From Azospirillum lipoferum 4B (GTDB lineage: Bacteria > Pseudomonadota > Alphaproteobacteria > Azospirillales > Azospirillaceae), in assembly GCF_000283655.1 (NCBI RefSeq), contig NC_016587.1, positions 558,001-622,000 on the forward strand: a stretch of DNA of 64,000 nucleotides, given 5' to 3'. Position numbers and translations under genes: made by a program. Numbering within the stretch: the first letter of the stretch is position 1; each line of letters begins with the position of its first letter. A model generated the notes under the pieces. It was not told where the DNA came from and ran no database searches. It saw nothing but the letters and a program-made list of their open reading frames with translations. Below are positions 43,908-54,204 of the stretch, piece after piece.

Positions 43908-45593
43908 TCAGCCGGCGCGGATGCCGCCGATGAAGCGGTCCATCTGGCGGGTCAACTCCTCTGACTGCATCAGCAGATCGGAGGCGGCCTCTTCCACCTG
44001 GCTGGCGCCGCTACCGGTTTCGCCGGCCATCTTCTGCATGCCCTGGACGCGGCTGACCACCTCCTGCGCCCCGTTGGCCGCCTGCTGCACGTTGCGAGCG
44101 ATCTCGCGGGTCGCCGCTCCCTGCTCCTCGACGGCTGAAGCGATGGTGGTTGCGGTCTCATTGATGCCGGTGATGGTGCTGCTGATGTCGTCGATGGCAG
44201 TGACGACGGAACGGGTGGCGGACTGGATCGTCCCGATCTGGGCGCTGATCTCTTCTGTGGCCTTCGCCGTCTGATTGGCGAGGTTCTTGACCTCGCCGGC
44301 GACCACGGCGAAACCCTTGCCGGCCTCACCGGCCCGCGCCGCCTCGATGGTGGCGTTCAGTGCCAGCAGGTTGGTCTGCGAAGCGATGGCGTTGATCAGG
44401 TTGACCACATCGCCGATCTTACCGGCGGCGGCGGTGAGGCCGGCGACGATCTCGGCCGTCCGCTGGGTTTCGTCCACCGCCTTCTGGCTCATGCTGGTCG
44501 ACCGGCTGACTTCGGCGCTGATCGCCTGGATCGACGAAGCCAGCTGCTCCGCCGCCGCAGCGACGATCTGCACGCCGCTGCCGGCTTCGGAGGCCGCCCG
44601 CAGGGTGTGGTCCGACTGCTCGGCCGCATTCCGGGCGATGTCGGTCAGCACGCCCGAGGTCGAGCGGAGCTGGGATGCCTGCTCGGCAACGCTGTCGACG
44701 ATGGTCTTGATCTGGGTTTCGAAGCCGTTGGCCAGATCCATCATGCCCTTGCGCCTGTCGGCCGCGGCCTGTTCGGCGGCCTGTTCGGTGTTGCGGCGCA
44801 GGGCCTCCATGGCGATGCCATTGTCCTTGAAGACCTGGACGGCTTGGGCCATCGCGCCGATCTCGTCCCGCCGCCCGGCTCCTGAGATGGTCACGCCGTG
44901 GTCGCCATCGGCCAGCCGGCGCATGGCGGCCGACAGCGCGGCGATGGGCCCGGTGATCGCCTTGCCCAGATAGGTCGAGGCGATCAGCAGCACCGCGATC
45001 ACGCCGGCGACCACCGCCAGGGCGCGATAGAGCTTGTCGGCGAAGCTGTTGTCGATGTCGTCGACATAGACGCCCGACGCGATCACCCAATTCCACGGGG
45101 TGAAGGGGGCGTCGTAGGAAATCTTGGCATAGACGGCGCTGCCGCCATTCGGCTTGGTGAAGCGGTAGGTGGTGAAACCGCCGCCGGCCTGGGCGTTGGC
45201 GATCTGATGACGCAGGAAGGGGAAGCCGTCGACGTCCTTCTCCTCCAGACGCATCTGGCCTTCGAGTTCCTTGCGCGTGCCATGGACCTCGGTGACGCCA
45301 TTCGTATTGTAGACGAAGAAGTAATCGCCCTTGCCATACCGCAGGGCGCGGATGACGTTCTTCGCGCGCGTCTTGGCCTCTTCCACCGGAAGCGCGCCGC
45401 TCATCGCCTCTCGATTGTAATAGTCGGCGATGCTGACGGCTGTTTCCACGATGTTGCGGATCGCCTGCTTGCGATCCTCGATCATCGATTGCTTCAGACT
45501 TGTAAAGTTGTGAAACACGATGGCGAACGAACAAAACAATGCCAGCGCAACAAGCGCAAGAATCTTTTTCGTTATGCTGAGGTTATTCAACAT
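43908..45593 (-). CDS. Methyl-accepting chemotaxis protein with single Cache sensor
   Basis: A 561-residue chemoreceptor. TM1 lies at about 10-30, a periplasmic sCache_2 domain at about 35-185 ([43 protein letters not shown]), TM2 at about 190-212, HAMP at about 213-265, and a cytoplasmic signalling domain ([32 protein letters not shown] hairpin near 410). sCache_2 receptors usually sense small carboxylates. No C-terminal CheR-docking pentapeptide is present. It stands alone, convergent with the Lin0512 gene. Confidence 0.93.
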   Translation of the reverse strand: MLNNLSITKKILALVALALFCSFAIVFHNFTSLKQSMIEDRKQAIRNIVETAVSIADYYNREAMSGALPVEEAKTRAKNVIRALRYGKGDYFFVYNTNGVTEVHGTRKELEGQMRLEEKDVDGFPFLRHQIANAQAGGGFTTYRFTKPNGGSAVYAKISYDAPFTPWNWVIASGVYVDDIDNSFADKLYRALAVVAGVIAVLLIASTYLGKAITGPIAALSAAMRRLADGDHGVTISGAGRRDEIGAMAQAVQVFKDNGIAMEALRRNTEQAAEQAAADRRKGMMDLANGFETQIKTIVDSVAEQASQLRSTSGVLTDIARNAAEQSDHTLRAASEAGSGVQIVAAAAEQLASSIQAISAEVSRSTSMSQKAVDETQRTAEIVAGLTAAAGKIGDVVNLINAIASQTNLLALNATIEAARAGEAGKGFAVVAGEVKNLANQTAKATEEISAQIGTIQSATRSVVTAIDDISSTITGINETATTIASAVEEQGAATREIARNVQQAANGAQEVVSRVQGMQKMAGETGSGASQVEEAASDLLMQSEELTRQMDRFIGGIRAG

Positions 45594-45879
45594 GAAAGAA
45601 CACCCTTCCTCTCACGGCGCTTATCAGAACGCCATTCCGTGCCGTTTCCACATTCGTCGGGTGTCCTTTTGACATAGCTGAACGGACGTTCAAGAAAAAA
45701 CTCTATACGATATATCAATGGCAGGTCCGCACATTTGCAGGGGAATGATCCGGCCGGAATTCGCCGTCTGCGTTCGTAAACGGCCGACGGTCCGGACGCT
45801 GTGGACACGACCATCCCTCGCCCGTCATCCCTTGCTCGTTTGGCGACCGTGCAGGAGCGGATGGGGGGCGGGAACTGCT

Positions 45880-46986
45880 TCAGCCCCGCCCTTCGCGCAT
45901 CCTCGCCGGTGAAACGCCGAACCAGCGGCGGAAGGCCCGGCTGAAGGCGCTGACCTCCGAATAGCCGAGCAGCGCGCCGATGTCGGCGATGGGCACATGG
46001 CGCTGGCGGATGTAGACCGCGGCCAGATCGCGCCGCACCCCCTCCACCAGATCGGAGAAGCTCAGCCCCTCGTCGGCCAGCCGGCGCTGCAGGGTCCAGC
46101 GGGCGATGCCGATCCGGTCGGCGATGTCCTCGACATAGGGCGGGCCTTCCGGCAGCCGCGCCCGCACCTCCGCCTTCACGCGGTCGAGCAGCGGCGGCGT
46201 GCCGGTGCCGCGGGCGATGTCGATCAGCGTGCCGCACAGCCCGGTCAGCCGGGCCATGTCGCCGCCGGGCATGCGGCGGTCGAGATGGCGGTCGCGCAGC
46301 AGGATGGCGTTGGTGCGCTGGCCGAAATGGGCGGGCGCGTCGAACAGCGCCTCGTGCTGGCGCCAACCCTCCGGCTTGGGATGCTCGAAATGCACCTCCT
46401 CCGGCATCCACTGCGGCCCCAGGCAGGCGCGCACCACATTGGCGAACATGCCCATGGTCAGCTCGGCATCCTGCCGCCGCTCGACGATGCAGCCGTCGAG
46501 GATGCGGTATTCCAGCCGCAGCAGCTCGCCCTCGCGGACGAAGCGGGTCTCGGTCGCCTGCTGATGGAAGGGGAACAGCCGGGCCAGATGGTCCAGCGCC
46601 GCACCCAGCGTCGGGGCGGCCAGCGCGATGGAGCCGATCAGCCCCAGCATCTCCGGCTGGAACTGCCGTCCGAACATCAGGCCGAAATTGTCGTTGCCGG
46701 TCTCCGCCGCCGCCACCTCCATCATCGCCACATAGGCGCGGAGGTCGAGCGCCACCGTCGGCTGGCCGAGCGCCCGCTCCTCCACGCCAGCGCGGTGGAA
46801 CACCCGGTCGGGGCAGCCGCCCTGCGCGGCGATGAAGCCGGACACCCCGCAAGCCGCGGCGGCCAGGATGTTGTTCTGCACAGATCCTGTGCGGCCCCCG
46901 TCAAGGCGGCCGGCAGTGTGCCCAAAAGACGGTCGGTGCGGTCCCATGACACAGCCCCTCGCAGCCGGTTTGCCGCAACGCAGCAA
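45880..46986 (-). CDS. AraC-family regulator (OruR/ArgR-like with Arabinose_bd-type N-terminus)
   Basis: About 368 residues. The central part (LGLMFGRQFQPEMLGLIGSIALAAPTLGAALDHLARLFPFHQ) is the PF12625-type sensor, and the C-terminal AraC HTH ends LLGYSEVSAFSRAFRRWFGVSPARMREG. The HTH is complete. The N-terminus is uncertain: ATG at 46947 (MGPHRPSF) is an alternative, and the first 35 residues look unconserved. It lies just downstream of the NitT/TauT-type ABC operon, on the same strand; its target is unknown. Confidence 0.85.
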   Translation of the reverse strand: MLRCGKPAARGCVMGPHRPSFGHTAGRLDGGRTGSVQNNILAAAACGVSGFIAAQGGCPDRVFHRAGVEERALGQPTVALDLRAYVAMMEVAAAETGNDNFGLMFGRQFQPEMLGLIGSIALAAPTLGAALDHLARLFPFHQQATETRFVREGELLRLEYRILDGCIVERRQDAELTMGMFANVVRACLGPQWMPEEVHFEHPKPEGWRQHEALFDAPAHFGQRTNAILLRDRHLDRRMPGGDMARLTGLCGTLIDIARGTGTPPLLDRVKAEVRARLPEGPPYVEDIADRIGIARWTLQRRLADEGLSFSDLVEGVRRDLAAVYIRQRHVPIADIGALLGYSEVSAFSRAFRRWFGVSPARMREGRG

Positions 46987-47119
46987 ACATCATGCCGACT
47001 TCAGGCTGCCAGAGACCGTTCGTATAGGAAATTATACGATGGACTTATGATCGTGAGGCCAGGGAGCGGCGAATGCCCCCGCACCCCACGGGCGGGAGCA
47101 CTCTCCGGGCTTTTTCCGA

Positions 47120-47887
47120 TCAGATGCTGTAATTGTCGGCGATTTCCGAGCGCAGCTGCTCCACCTGATCGCGGAACACCGAGCCGTCGCGGCCGGCGCT
47201 GTTGCGCACGTCGCGCACCACCCGCGCCGGGGTGCCGCCCAGCACGATGATGCGGTCGGCCAGATGCACCGCCTCTTCCAGGTCGTGGGTGACGAACAGC
47301 ACGGTCTTGCCGGTCTCCTGGTGGATGCGGCGCAGTTCGTCCTGAAGGTTGTGGCGGGTGATGGCGTCCAGCGCGCCGAAGGGCTCATCCATCAGCAGGA
47401 TGTCCGGGTCCACCGCCATGGCGCGGGCGATGCCGATGCGCTGGCGCTGGCCGCCCGACAGCTCGTAGGGCCAGCGGCGGGCATAGCCGTCGAGCCGGAC
47501 CAGCTTCAGCGCGGCCTCCGCCCGTTGACGCCGCTCGTCGCGGCTGACCGGCAGGCCCTCCAGCCCGAATTCCACATTGCGGATCACCCGGCGCCAGGGC
47601 AGCAGGCGGGAATCCTGGAACACCAGCCCGACCGGCCGGTGGCCGGGACGCTGGTCCTGGTGGATGGTGACGCCGCCGCTGCGCGCGGTGTGCAGCCCGG
47701 CGACGACGCGCAGGAGCGTGGATTTGCCGACGCCCGACGGGCCGACGATGGCGACGAAGCTGCCGCGCTCGACCGACAGGTTGACGTCGACCAGCACCGG
47801 CGGCGCATCCTTGCCATAGCCGATGGACACGTCCTCCAGGTCGATGACCGACGCGGCGGTGGTCTTGGAGAGGGTCACCGCTGCCAT
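47120..47887 (-). CDS. NitT/TauT-family ABC transporter ATP-binding protein
   Basis: A 255-residue ATPase of the SsuB/TauB type. It has Walker A GPSGVGKST, Q-loop VGLVFQDSRLLPWRRV (typical of SsuB/NrtD), signature ELSGGQRQRIGIARAM, Walker B ILLMDEPFGALDA and H-loop FVTHDLEEAVHLADR. It overlaps the permease gene by 13 bp. It energises import of a sulfonate-, nitrate- or pyrimidine-like compound. Confidence 0.93.
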   Translation of the reverse strand: MAAVTLSKTTAASVIDLEDVSIGYGKDAPPVLVDVNLSVERGSFVAIVGPSGVGKSTLLRVVAGLHTARSGGVTIHQDQRPGHRPVGLVFQDSRLLPWRRVIRNVEFGLEGLPVSRDERRQRAEAALKLVRLDGYARRWPYELSGGQRQRIGIARAMAVDPDILLMDEPFGALDAITRHNLQDELRRIHQETGKTVLFVTHDLEEAVHLADRIIVLGGTPARVVRDVRNSAGRDGSVFRDQVEQLRSEIADNYSI

Positions 47888-48627
47888 GAGAGCACCCGCG
47901 ACTGAACTTGCATGAACAGGAAATCCGACACGCCGTAGAGCAGCGCGATGGTGACCATGTAGAGCACGACGATGTGGGTCGCCAGCAGGCCCGACGCCTC
48001 CATCATCCGCATGCCGAGGCCGGAGATGCCGAACAGCTCGGCCGCGACCACCGTCATCCAGCCCTGCCCCAGCCCGGCGCGCAGGCCCGACAGGATGCCC
48101 GGAAGGGCGCCCGGCAGGATGATCTTGAACAGCCGCGGGAACAGCCCGCCCTGGCCGAAGGCATAGCCCAGCTCGATCAGGTCCTTGTCCACCCCGCGCA
48201 CCGCGGCGTAGCTGGCGTAATAGTTGATCCAGAACACCGTCAGCGCGATCAGGAAGGACGCCGCCGCCTCGCTGACGCCGAACCAGATGATGGCGAAGGG
48301 GATCCAGGCGATGGCCGGGATCGGGCGCAGCATGCGCACGACCCAGGCCTGGAAGGCGTCCCACTTGCCCCACAGCGCCGCCGCCGTGCCGAAGGACACG
48401 CCGAGGAAGGTGCCCAGCGACAGCCCGACCAGATAATGCGACAGGCTGGCCGTCACCATCGCCTGCCAGGTGCCGCTCTTGAACTCGGTCAGGAAGGCGG
48501 CGGGCACGGCGCTCGGCGACGGCAGCAGCCGGGCCGGCACCACGCCGCTGCGCGCCACCGCTTCCCACGCCAGCAGGAAGACGACGACGCCCAGCGCCGA
48601 CAGGGCGATCTTGTTATAGGTCTTCAT
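47875..48627 (-). CDS. NitT/TauT-family ABC transporter permease
   Basis: A 250-residue BPD_transp_1 permease with about six hydrophobic segments; the EAA loop is near LPGALPGILSGLRAGLGQGWMTVVAAELFG. RLLPSPSAVPAAFLTEFKSGTW at the N-terminus is characteristic of SsuC/TauC. It lies between the binding-protein gene and the ATPase gene. Confidence 0.92.
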   Translation of the reverse strand: MKTYNKIALSALGVVVFLLAWEAVARSGVVPARLLPSPSAVPAAFLTEFKSGTWQAMVTASLSHYLVGLSLGTFLGVSFGTAAALWGKWDAFQAWVVRMLRPIPAIAWIPFAIIWFGVSEAAASFLIALTVFWINYYASYAAVRGVDKDLIELGYAFGQGGLFPRLFKIILPGALPGILSGLRAGLGQGWMTVVAAELFGISGLGMRMMEASGLLATHIVVLYMVTIALLYGVSDFLFMQVQSRVLSWQR

Positions 48628-48657
48628 CGGCTTTCCGATATCCCTGGGCGCGCCGGA

Positions 48658-49698
48658 TTACTTGGCGACGGCGTCGTAGAAGCTGAAATCGAAGGCTTCG
48701 GCCACCGGAATGGTCTCGCTGGCCGACCCGATCTCCTTGGTGAAGGCCATCATCGCCTCCACCGCCGGCACGACCTTGTGCGGATCGGCGACGAACTTGG
48801 AACCCGGACCCTTGAAGGCAGCTTCCAGAGTCGCCGGCTCCATCAGGCCCTTGCCGAGATAATTGTTCACCAGCTTCGCCGACGCGGCCGGATCCTTGGC
48901 GATCATGTCGACGGCGCGGATGTGGGCCTTGACCAGCGCCTTGATGGCCTCGGGGCTCTTCTTCAGCACTTCGGCGCGGGCGGCGACCACGGTGCCGGGC
49001 TGGTCCGGGAACATCTGTGCGCCGGTGGCGAGCAGGGCGACGTTCGGGTCCATCTGCTGGGTGACGGTCACCGTCGGCTCGCGGATGGTGGCAGCGTCGA
49101 GCGCACCGGCCAGCAGGGCCTGCTGCGTCTTCTCGATGCCCATCGGCACCAGCTCGACATCGGCCGGATCGACCTTCACCACCTTGAACAGCCAGTGCTT
49201 CAGTACGGTGTCGGGAACCGACCCCGGCGGCTGGGTGCCGATCTTCGGCTTGCGGCCGGTGTCGGCGGCGAACTTCCTGAAGGATTCGGCGGTCGGGTTG
49301 GCGCCCACCGCCTTGGCGAAGGGACCGCGGGCGGCCACCACCATCTCCTCCACCGCCGAATTGGCGATGACCGAGATGTCGGCGCCCTTGGTGCGGGCGA
49401 CCAGCACCGGGGCGACACCGGCATAGAGCAGGTCGATCTGGCCGGCGGCCATCGCCTGGATGGCGTGCGGGCCGGATTCGAAACGGGTCAGCTTCAGCTG
49501 GATGCCCGCCTCCTTGGCCCAGCCCTGCCCGTCGACGATGAACAGCGGCGACGCGGCCAGGATCGGGATGTAGCCGATCTCCAGCTTCACCGGATCGGCG
49601 GCGCGCGCGGTGCCAGGCATGACGGCGACGGCCGATGCGGCAGCCGACGCGAGGGCGACCAGGGCGGCAAGGGTGGAGCGACGGGTCAGGCGGAGCAT
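48658..49698 (-). CDS. NitT/TauT-family ABC transporter substrate-binding protein
   Basis: A 346-residue periplasmic receptor. A twin-arginine-like or Sec signal (LTRRSTLAALVALASAAASA) ends near AARAADPVK, followed by the NMT1/SsuA fold: IGYIPILAASPLFIVDGQGWAKEAGI, FESGPHAIQAMAAGQIDLLYAGVAP. The start at 49698 was chosen so that the signal peptide begins directly. First gene of the three-gene importer. Substrate is not evident; relatives bind alkanesulfonates, nitrate, taurine or thiamine precursors. Confidence 0.9.
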   Translation of the reverse strand: MLRLTRRSTLAALVALASAAASAVAVMPGTARAADPVKLEIGYIPILAASPLFIVDGQGWAKEAGIQLKLTRFESGPHAIQAMAAGQIDLLYAGVAPVLVARTKGADISVIANSAVEEMVVAARGPFAKAVGANPTAESFRKFAADTGRKPKIGTQPPGSVPDTVLKHWLFKVVKVDPADVELVPMGIEKTQQALLAGALDAATIREPTVTVTQQMDPNVALLATGAQMFPDQPGTVVAARAEVLKKSPEAIKALVKAHIRAVDMIAKDPAASAKLVNNYLGKGLMEPATLEAAFKGPGSKFVADPHKVVPAVEAMMAFTKEIGSASETIPVAEAFDFSFYDAVAK

Positions 49699-49880
49699 CG
49701 GATCATCCTCGACTGGGGTTCCGACGCTATTTAGCACGGTTGCGCGTTTGGGGAAGAGAGATTTTCACATGATCGTGCACGGGAATTTGCAATAGCACAC
49801 AAAGTTGATGTTATTTAAGGAGTCGGAATAGGCGAAAACCGCGGAAATTGCGGGTCCGGCGCGGTGCAGGCGGTCCGGAC

Positions 49881-50009
49881 TCAGATCTCCGTCAACAGGT
49901 AGAGCGAGACGCCGCAGAGCGAGACACCCACCATCAGGATGGCCACCGCGATGCGGGTCCACAGCGCGATGTGCGAATCGAGCGGTTCGGCAAAGTCGTC
50001 GTCGTCCAT
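49881..50009 (-). CDS. Small single-pass membrane protein (42 aa), unknown function
   Basis: A short frame with a good GGAAG box 7 nt before its ATG. The peptide has an acidic N-terminus (MDDDDFAEPLDSH) and one predicted membrane segment (IAVAILMVGVSLCGVSLYLL), ending TEI. Codon use is similar to that of the neighbours. I do not recognise a family. Confidence 0.6.
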   Translation of the reverse strand: MDDDDFAEPLDSHIALWTRIAVAILMVGVSLCGVSLYLLTEI

Positions 50010-50153
50010 ATCCGGACTTCCGTCACTGTGGGGGAGGCGGCGGGGCGGACCCCGCCGGTTCCTGGTGACGGCAAGCGATAGCGGGGCCGTGTTGCCGCCA
50101 TGTGTCCCGCGGACGGCCTTGTGTAACGGTTGGTAACGGCGCCCTCCGGCGCG

Positions 50154-50441
50154 TTACAGCCCCTCCACCACGATCATCTTGAAGTCGGCGGCATCGCGCC
50201 GGGCTTCGCGCGCCTTGCGGTATTCCGGGCTGTCGTAGAAGGCCTTGGCACTGCCCAAGTCCGGGAATTCCAGGATGACGATGCGGTTGGGCTGCCAGTC
50301 GCCTTCCAGCACCGCCGTTTCGCCGCCGCGGCTGAGGAAGCGCCCGCCATTCCTGGCGATCGCATCGGGGGTCAGCGACTTGTAGACCTCATAGGCGACC
50401 GGGTCGGTCACGCGCACGTCGGCGATGATGTAGGCGGCCAT
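50154..50441 (-). CDS. DUF1330 family protein
   Basis: A 95-residue ferredoxin-like-fold protein: AAYIIADVRVTDPVAYEVYKSLTP, ILEFPDLGSAKAFYDSPEYRKARE and DFKMIVVEG are the family blocks. Full length for DUF1330. The family has no established activity, though it resembles dimeric alpha-beta-barrel monooxygenases and stress-response proteins. It is on the same strand as the transhydrogenase operon but lies after that operon's terminator, so it is a separate unit. Confidence 0.9.
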   Translation of the reverse strand: MAAYIIADVRVTDPVAYEVYKSLTPDAIARNGGRFLSRGGETAVLEGDWQPNRIVILEFPDLGSAKAFYDSPEYRKAREARRDAADFKMIVVEGL

Positions 50442-50475
50442 GGTTTCCGCATCCTCTCTTGTCTTTTTCGGCCCA

Positions 50476-50513
50476 AAGAAAAGGGCGCGGGAAGCTTCGC
50501 CCCCGCGCCCTTT
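50476..50513 (-). terminator. Rho-independent terminator of the pnt operon
   Basis: Twelve-base arms (AAAGGGCGCGGG 50480-50491 and its complement at 50502-50513) with a 10-nt loop. On the minus strand the stem is followed by TTTTCTTT. It lies about 40 bp after the pntB stop. Confidence 0.8.
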
Positions 50514-50551
50514 CCGGTCAATTGCAGATGGATGCCGCAGATGGACGCCGA

Positions 50552-51946
50552 TCAGGCTTCCATCGCCTTCACCACCTCTTCGGTGACCTTCTTGGCGTCG
50601 CCGAACAGCATCATCGTGTTCGGCCGGAAGAACAGCTCGTTCTCCACGCCGGCATAGCCCGCCGCCATGCCGCGCTTGATGAAGAACACCGTCTTGGCCT
50701 TCTCCACATCCAGGATCGGCATGCCGTAGATCGGCGAGGTCGGATCGGTCTTGGCCGCCGGGTTGGTCACGTCGTTGGCGCCGATGACGAAGGCGACATC
50801 CGCCGTGCCGAAGTCGCGGTTGATGTCCTCCAGCTCGAACACCTCGTCATAGGGGACGTTGGCTTCGGCCAGCAGCACGTTCATGTGGCCGGGCATGCGG
50901 CCCGCCACCGGGTGGATGGCGTATTTCACATCCACGCCCTCGTGCTTCAGCACGTCGGCCATCTCGCGCAGGGCATGCTGGGCCTGGGCCACCGCCATGC
51001 CGTAGCCGGGGACGATGATGACCGACTGGGCGTTCTTCATGATGTAGGCGGCGTCCTCGGCCGAGCCGGCCTTGACCGAGCCCTGCGGACCCTTGGCAGG
51101 ACCGCCGGCAGCGGCACTCTCGCCGCCGAAGCCGCCGAGGATGACGTTGAAGATCGAGCGGTTCATGCCCTTGCACATGATGTAGGACAGGATCGCGCCC
51201 GAAGAGCCCACCAGCGCGCCGGTGATGATCAGCAGGTTGTTCTGCAGGGTGAAGCCGATGCCGCAGGCCGCCCAGCCGGAGTAGCTGTTCAGCATCGAGA
51301 TGACCACCGGCATGTCGGCGCCGCCGATCGGCAGGATCAGCAGGAAGCCGAGAGCCAGCGCCACCAGCACGATCAGCCACATCGCCGCCGACGAGTTCGA
51401 CTGCACCAGCCAGATGATGAGGATGACGGTCAGCACGCCCAGCGCCGCGTTCAGCGGGTGCTGCATCGGGAAGACCAGCGGCTTGCCGGTGACGAGGCCC
51501 TGCAGCTTGGCGAAGGCGACCAGCGAGCCGGTGAAGGTGATGGCGCCGATGGCGGTGCCGAGCGCCATTTCGACCAGCGAGCCCTTGGCGATGGCGCCGG
51601 CCACGCCGATGCCGTAGGCCTCCGGCGAGTAGAAGGCGGCCAGCGCCACGAAGACGGCGGCGAGGCCGACCAGCGAGTGGAAGGCGGCGACCAGCTGCGG
51701 CAGCGCCGTCATCTCGATCTTCTTGGCCACCACATAGCCGATGGCGCCGCCGATGGCGATGCCCAGCACGATCATCCAATAGGACTGGACGATGGGGGAG
51801 GCCAGCGTGGTCAGGATGGCGATGGTCATGCCGACCATGCCGTAGATGTTGCCCTGGCGCGAGGTCTCCGGGCTGGAGAGCCCGCGCAGCGCCATGATGA
51901 AGCAGATGGAGGCGACGAGATAGAGAAGGGCCGACAAGGTTTCCAT
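50552..51946 (-). CDS. pntB: NAD(P) transhydrogenase subunit beta
   Basis: A 464-residue PntB, the membrane and NADP(H)-binding part of proton-translocating transhydrogenase, which makes NADPH from NADH using the proton gradient. The first about 270 residues are membrane helices. The C-terminal domain III has VIIVPGYGMAVAQAQHAL, VKYAIHPVAGRMPGHMNVLLAEANVPYD and the GANDVTNPAA motif. It follows the pntA2 gene by 4 nt. Confidence 0.96.
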   Translation of the reverse strand: METLSALLYLVASICFIMALRGLSSPETSRQGNIYGMVGMTIAILTTLASPIVQSYWMIVLGIAIGGAIGYVVAKKIEMTALPQLVAAFHSLVGLAAVFVALAAFYSPEAYGIGVAGAIAKGSLVEMALGTAIGAITFTGSLVAFAKLQGLVTGKPLVFPMQHPLNAALGVLTVILIIWLVQSNSSAAMWLIVLVALALGFLLILPIGGADMPVVISMLNSYSGWAACGIGFTLQNNLLIITGALVGSSGAILSYIMCKGMNRSIFNVILGGFGGESAAAGGPAKGPQGSVKAGSAEDAAYIMKNAQSVIIVPGYGMAVAQAQHALREMADVLKHEGVDVKYAIHPVAGRMPGHMNVLLAEANVPYDEVFELEDINRDFGTADVAFVIGANDVTNPAAKTDPTSPIYGMPILDVEKAKTVFFIKRGMAAGYAGVENELFFRPNTMMLFGDAKKVTEEVVKAMEA

Positions 51947-51950
51947 GGTC

Positions 51951-52370
51951 TTACTTGCCCTTCTTCTTGAACATGGAGAGCATGCGCTGGGTCACGAGGA
52001 AGCCGCCGAAGATGTTGACGCTTGCCAGGATGACGGCGAGGAAGCCCAGGACCTTGGAGAAGCCAAAGCCTGCGGGGCCGGCGGCGATCAGCGCGCCGAC
52101 GATGATGACCGAGGACACGGCGTTGGTGACGGCCATCAGCGGCGAGTGCAGAGCCGGGGTGACGCGCCAGACGACGTAGTAGCCGACGAAGCAGGCCAGC
52201 ACGAGCACCGTCAGGCCGGTGACGAAGAAATCGCCGTGGCCGCCGGCGGCCTCCGCGGCGGGCTGGGCCGCGTGAGCGACCTGGGCGGCCAGCTGGTCGG
52301 CCTGCTGGCTCAGCGCCGCGAGATTCGCCTTGAGCTCGGCAATACGGGCGGACAGTTGGGTCTGGTCCAT
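51951..52370 (-). CDS. pntA2: NAD(P) transhydrogenase subunit alpha part 2
   Basis: A 139-residue membrane part of the alpha subunit, encoded separately from the NAD-binding part as in Rhodospirillum rubrum. The N-terminal 35 residues form a helical stretch ([22 protein letters not shown]); three to four membrane segments follow, with [24 protein letters not shown] and [17 protein letters not shown]. The ATG at 52370 is favoured; upstream sequence in frame is non-conserved. Confidence 0.94.
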   Translation of the reverse strand: MDQTQLSARIAELKANLAALSQQADQLAAQVAHAAQPAAEAAGGHGDFFVTGLTVLVLACFVGYYVVWRVTPALHSPLMAVTNAVSSVIIVGALIAAGPAGFGFSKVLGFLAVILASVNIFGGFLVTQRMLSMFKKKGK

Positions 52371-52396
52371 TGCGGTAAGTCTCCTCAGGCGCCCGG

Positions 52397-53545
52397 TCAG
52401 CCGGCGAAGGCGGGGTGGACGACGGCGCCATCGCGGGTCAGCGCGATGGCCTTGACGATCTCGTCGTCCCAATTGACGGCGACACCCGTCTCCTTGCCGT
52501 GCAGCGAGGTCAGCAGCGCCAGCAGGTTCTTGGCGTAGAGCAGCGATGCGGACTCGGCGATGCGGCTGGCGTAGTTGGCATGGCCGACGATCTTCACGCC
52601 GTTGGCCGTGGTCACCACCTCGCCCAGCTTGGCGCCTTCGACGTTGCCGCCCTGCTCCACCGCCAGATCGATGATGACCGAACCCGGCTTCATCGACGCC
52701 ACATGCTCCGCCGTCACCAGGATCGGCGCCTTGCGGCCGGGGATCAGCGCGGTGGTGATGACGATGTCCTGCTTCTTGATGTGCTCGGCGACCAAGGCGG
52801 CCTGCTGGCGCTTGTAGTCGTCCGACATCTCCTTGGCATAGCCGCCGGCGGTCTCCGCCTGTTTGAACTCTTCATTCTCGACGGCGACGAAGCTGCCGCC
52901 CAGGGACTGCACCTGCTCCTTCACCGCCGGGCGCACGTCGGTGGCCGAGACGATGGCGCCGAGGCGCTTGGCGGTGGCGATGGCCTGGAGGCCGGCGACG
53001 CCGACGCCCATGATGAAGGCACGCGCCGGCGGAACGGTGCCGGCGGCGGTCATCATCATCGGGAAGGCGCGGCCGTATTCCGAGGCGGCATCGACGACGG
53101 CCTTGTAGCCGGCGAGGTTGGCCTGGGAGGACAGCACGTCCATGACCTGGGCACGGGTGATGCGCGGCATGAACTCCATGGCGAAGGCGTTCACGCCGGC
53201 ATCGGCATAGGCCTTCACATGGTCGCGGCTGTTGTAAGGGTTGAGGATGGCGAACAGCAGCGTGCCCCGGCGCATCAGCGCCAGCTCGTCCTCGCCACCT
53301 TCGGCGGCGATGAGCGGCCGCTGCACCTTCAGCACGATGTCGGCGTCGGCCAGCGCGGACGCGGCATCGGCGGCGATGGCGGCCCCCGCCGCCTCAAAGG
53401 CCGCGTCGGTGATGCTGGAACCGAGACCGGCCCCGCTCTCCACCACCACGTCCAGTCCCAAACCCTTCAGTTTCTTCACCGTTTCCGGTGAGGCGGCCAC
53501 GCGAAGTTCGCCCGCACGTCGCTCCTTTGGAATGGCGACTTTCAT
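52397..53545 (-). CDS. pntA1: NAD(P) transhydrogenase subunit alpha part 1
   Basis: A 382-residue soluble NAD(H)-binding domain [27 protein letters not shown] at the start, a Rossmann segment near [23 protein letters not shown], and [25 protein letters not shown]. Length fits the split-subunit form. Start ATG at 53545, where conservation begins. First gene of pntA1-A2-B. Confidence 0.95.
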   Translation of the reverse strand: MKVAIPKERRAGELRVAASPETVKKLKGLGLDVVVESGAGLGSSITDAAFEAAGAAIAADAASALADADIVLKVQRPLIAAEGGEDELALMRRGTLLFAILNPYNSRDHVKAYADAGVNAFAMEFMPRITRAQVMDVLSSQANLAGYKAVVDAASEYGRAFPMMMTAAGTVPPARAFIMGVGVAGLQAIATAKRLGAIVSATDVRPAVKEQVQSLGGSFVAVENEEFKQAETAGGYAKEMSDDYKRQQAALVAEHIKKQDIVITTALIPGRKAPILVTAEHVASMKPGSVIIDLAVEQGGNVEGAKLGEVVTTANGVKIVGHANYASRIAESASLLYAKNLLALLTSLHGKETGVAVNWDDEIVKAIALTRDGAVVHPAFAG

Positions 53546-53931
53546 TAGATAAGACTCCCCTGCCTCAGATACGCCGATCCCGGCATCCCCCATGGGTCAT
53601 CGGCCCAGACGACGCGCATTCATGACGCATCTCCGTGGTTTTGTGAAGCCGACCCCCTTGATGGTAATACCAGCCTATACAGTGCATCGCAACAAAGGGA
53701 ATGGCTACGTGAGTCCATCGTACGATTGTTTCAGATATTAGGACAAATCAGCCACGGGCTGTTCAAATCCGCGCGGTGACCCAGGATGTACGAAGGAACA
53801 ACCGCGACGCGATGACGCAGGCGCAGCCCGGTACCGTCCGGCCGGGGCGCATCGTCGGCTTGCCAATCCCCCCGCCCGCCGATATTGTCCCGCCCCTGTT
53901 CCAGAACACCCCCATCGTTTGAGGTTTTGCC
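53546..53931. other. Divergent intergenic region pntA1 / GapR-like gene
   Basis: About 390 bases. The part at 53640-53760 is AT-richer than its surroundings and probably carries the pnt promoter. No gene or strong repeat is seen. Confidence 0.5.
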
Positions 53932-54180
53932 ATGTCCGACGTCGGCGGCATCGCGGCTGATCGCCTGAAGTCCTTCGTCGAGCGCATCGAGCGTCTCGAA
54001 GAGGAAAAGCGCGGCCTGCAGGAAGACATCAAGGAAGTCTACGCCGAGGCGAAGGGCACCGGTTTCGACACCAAGATCATCCGTCAGATCATCCGCCTGC
54101 GGAAGATGGACAAGGCCGACCGCCAGGAGCAGGAAGCCATCCTGGAGCTCTACAAGGAAGCGCTGGGGATGGTGGAGTAA
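53932..54180 (+). CDS. GapR-like DUF2312 nucleoid protein
   Basis: An 82-residue DUF2312 protein. LKSFVERIERLEEEKRGLQEDIKEVYAEAKGTGFDTKIIRQIIRLRKMDKADRQEQEAILELYKEALG is almost entirely helical and matches the GapR type. Caulobacter GapR is an essential protein that clamps overtwisted DNA ahead of moving polymerases. The gene is a lone transcription unit with a GAGG box before the ATG. Confidence 0.9.
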   Translation: MSDVGGIAADRLKSFVERIERLEEEKRGLQEDIKEVYAEAKGTGFDTKIIRQIIRLRKMDKADRQEQEAILELYKEALGMVE

Positions 54181-54204
54181 AGACCCCGGAGAGCTGACGG
54201 CCGG

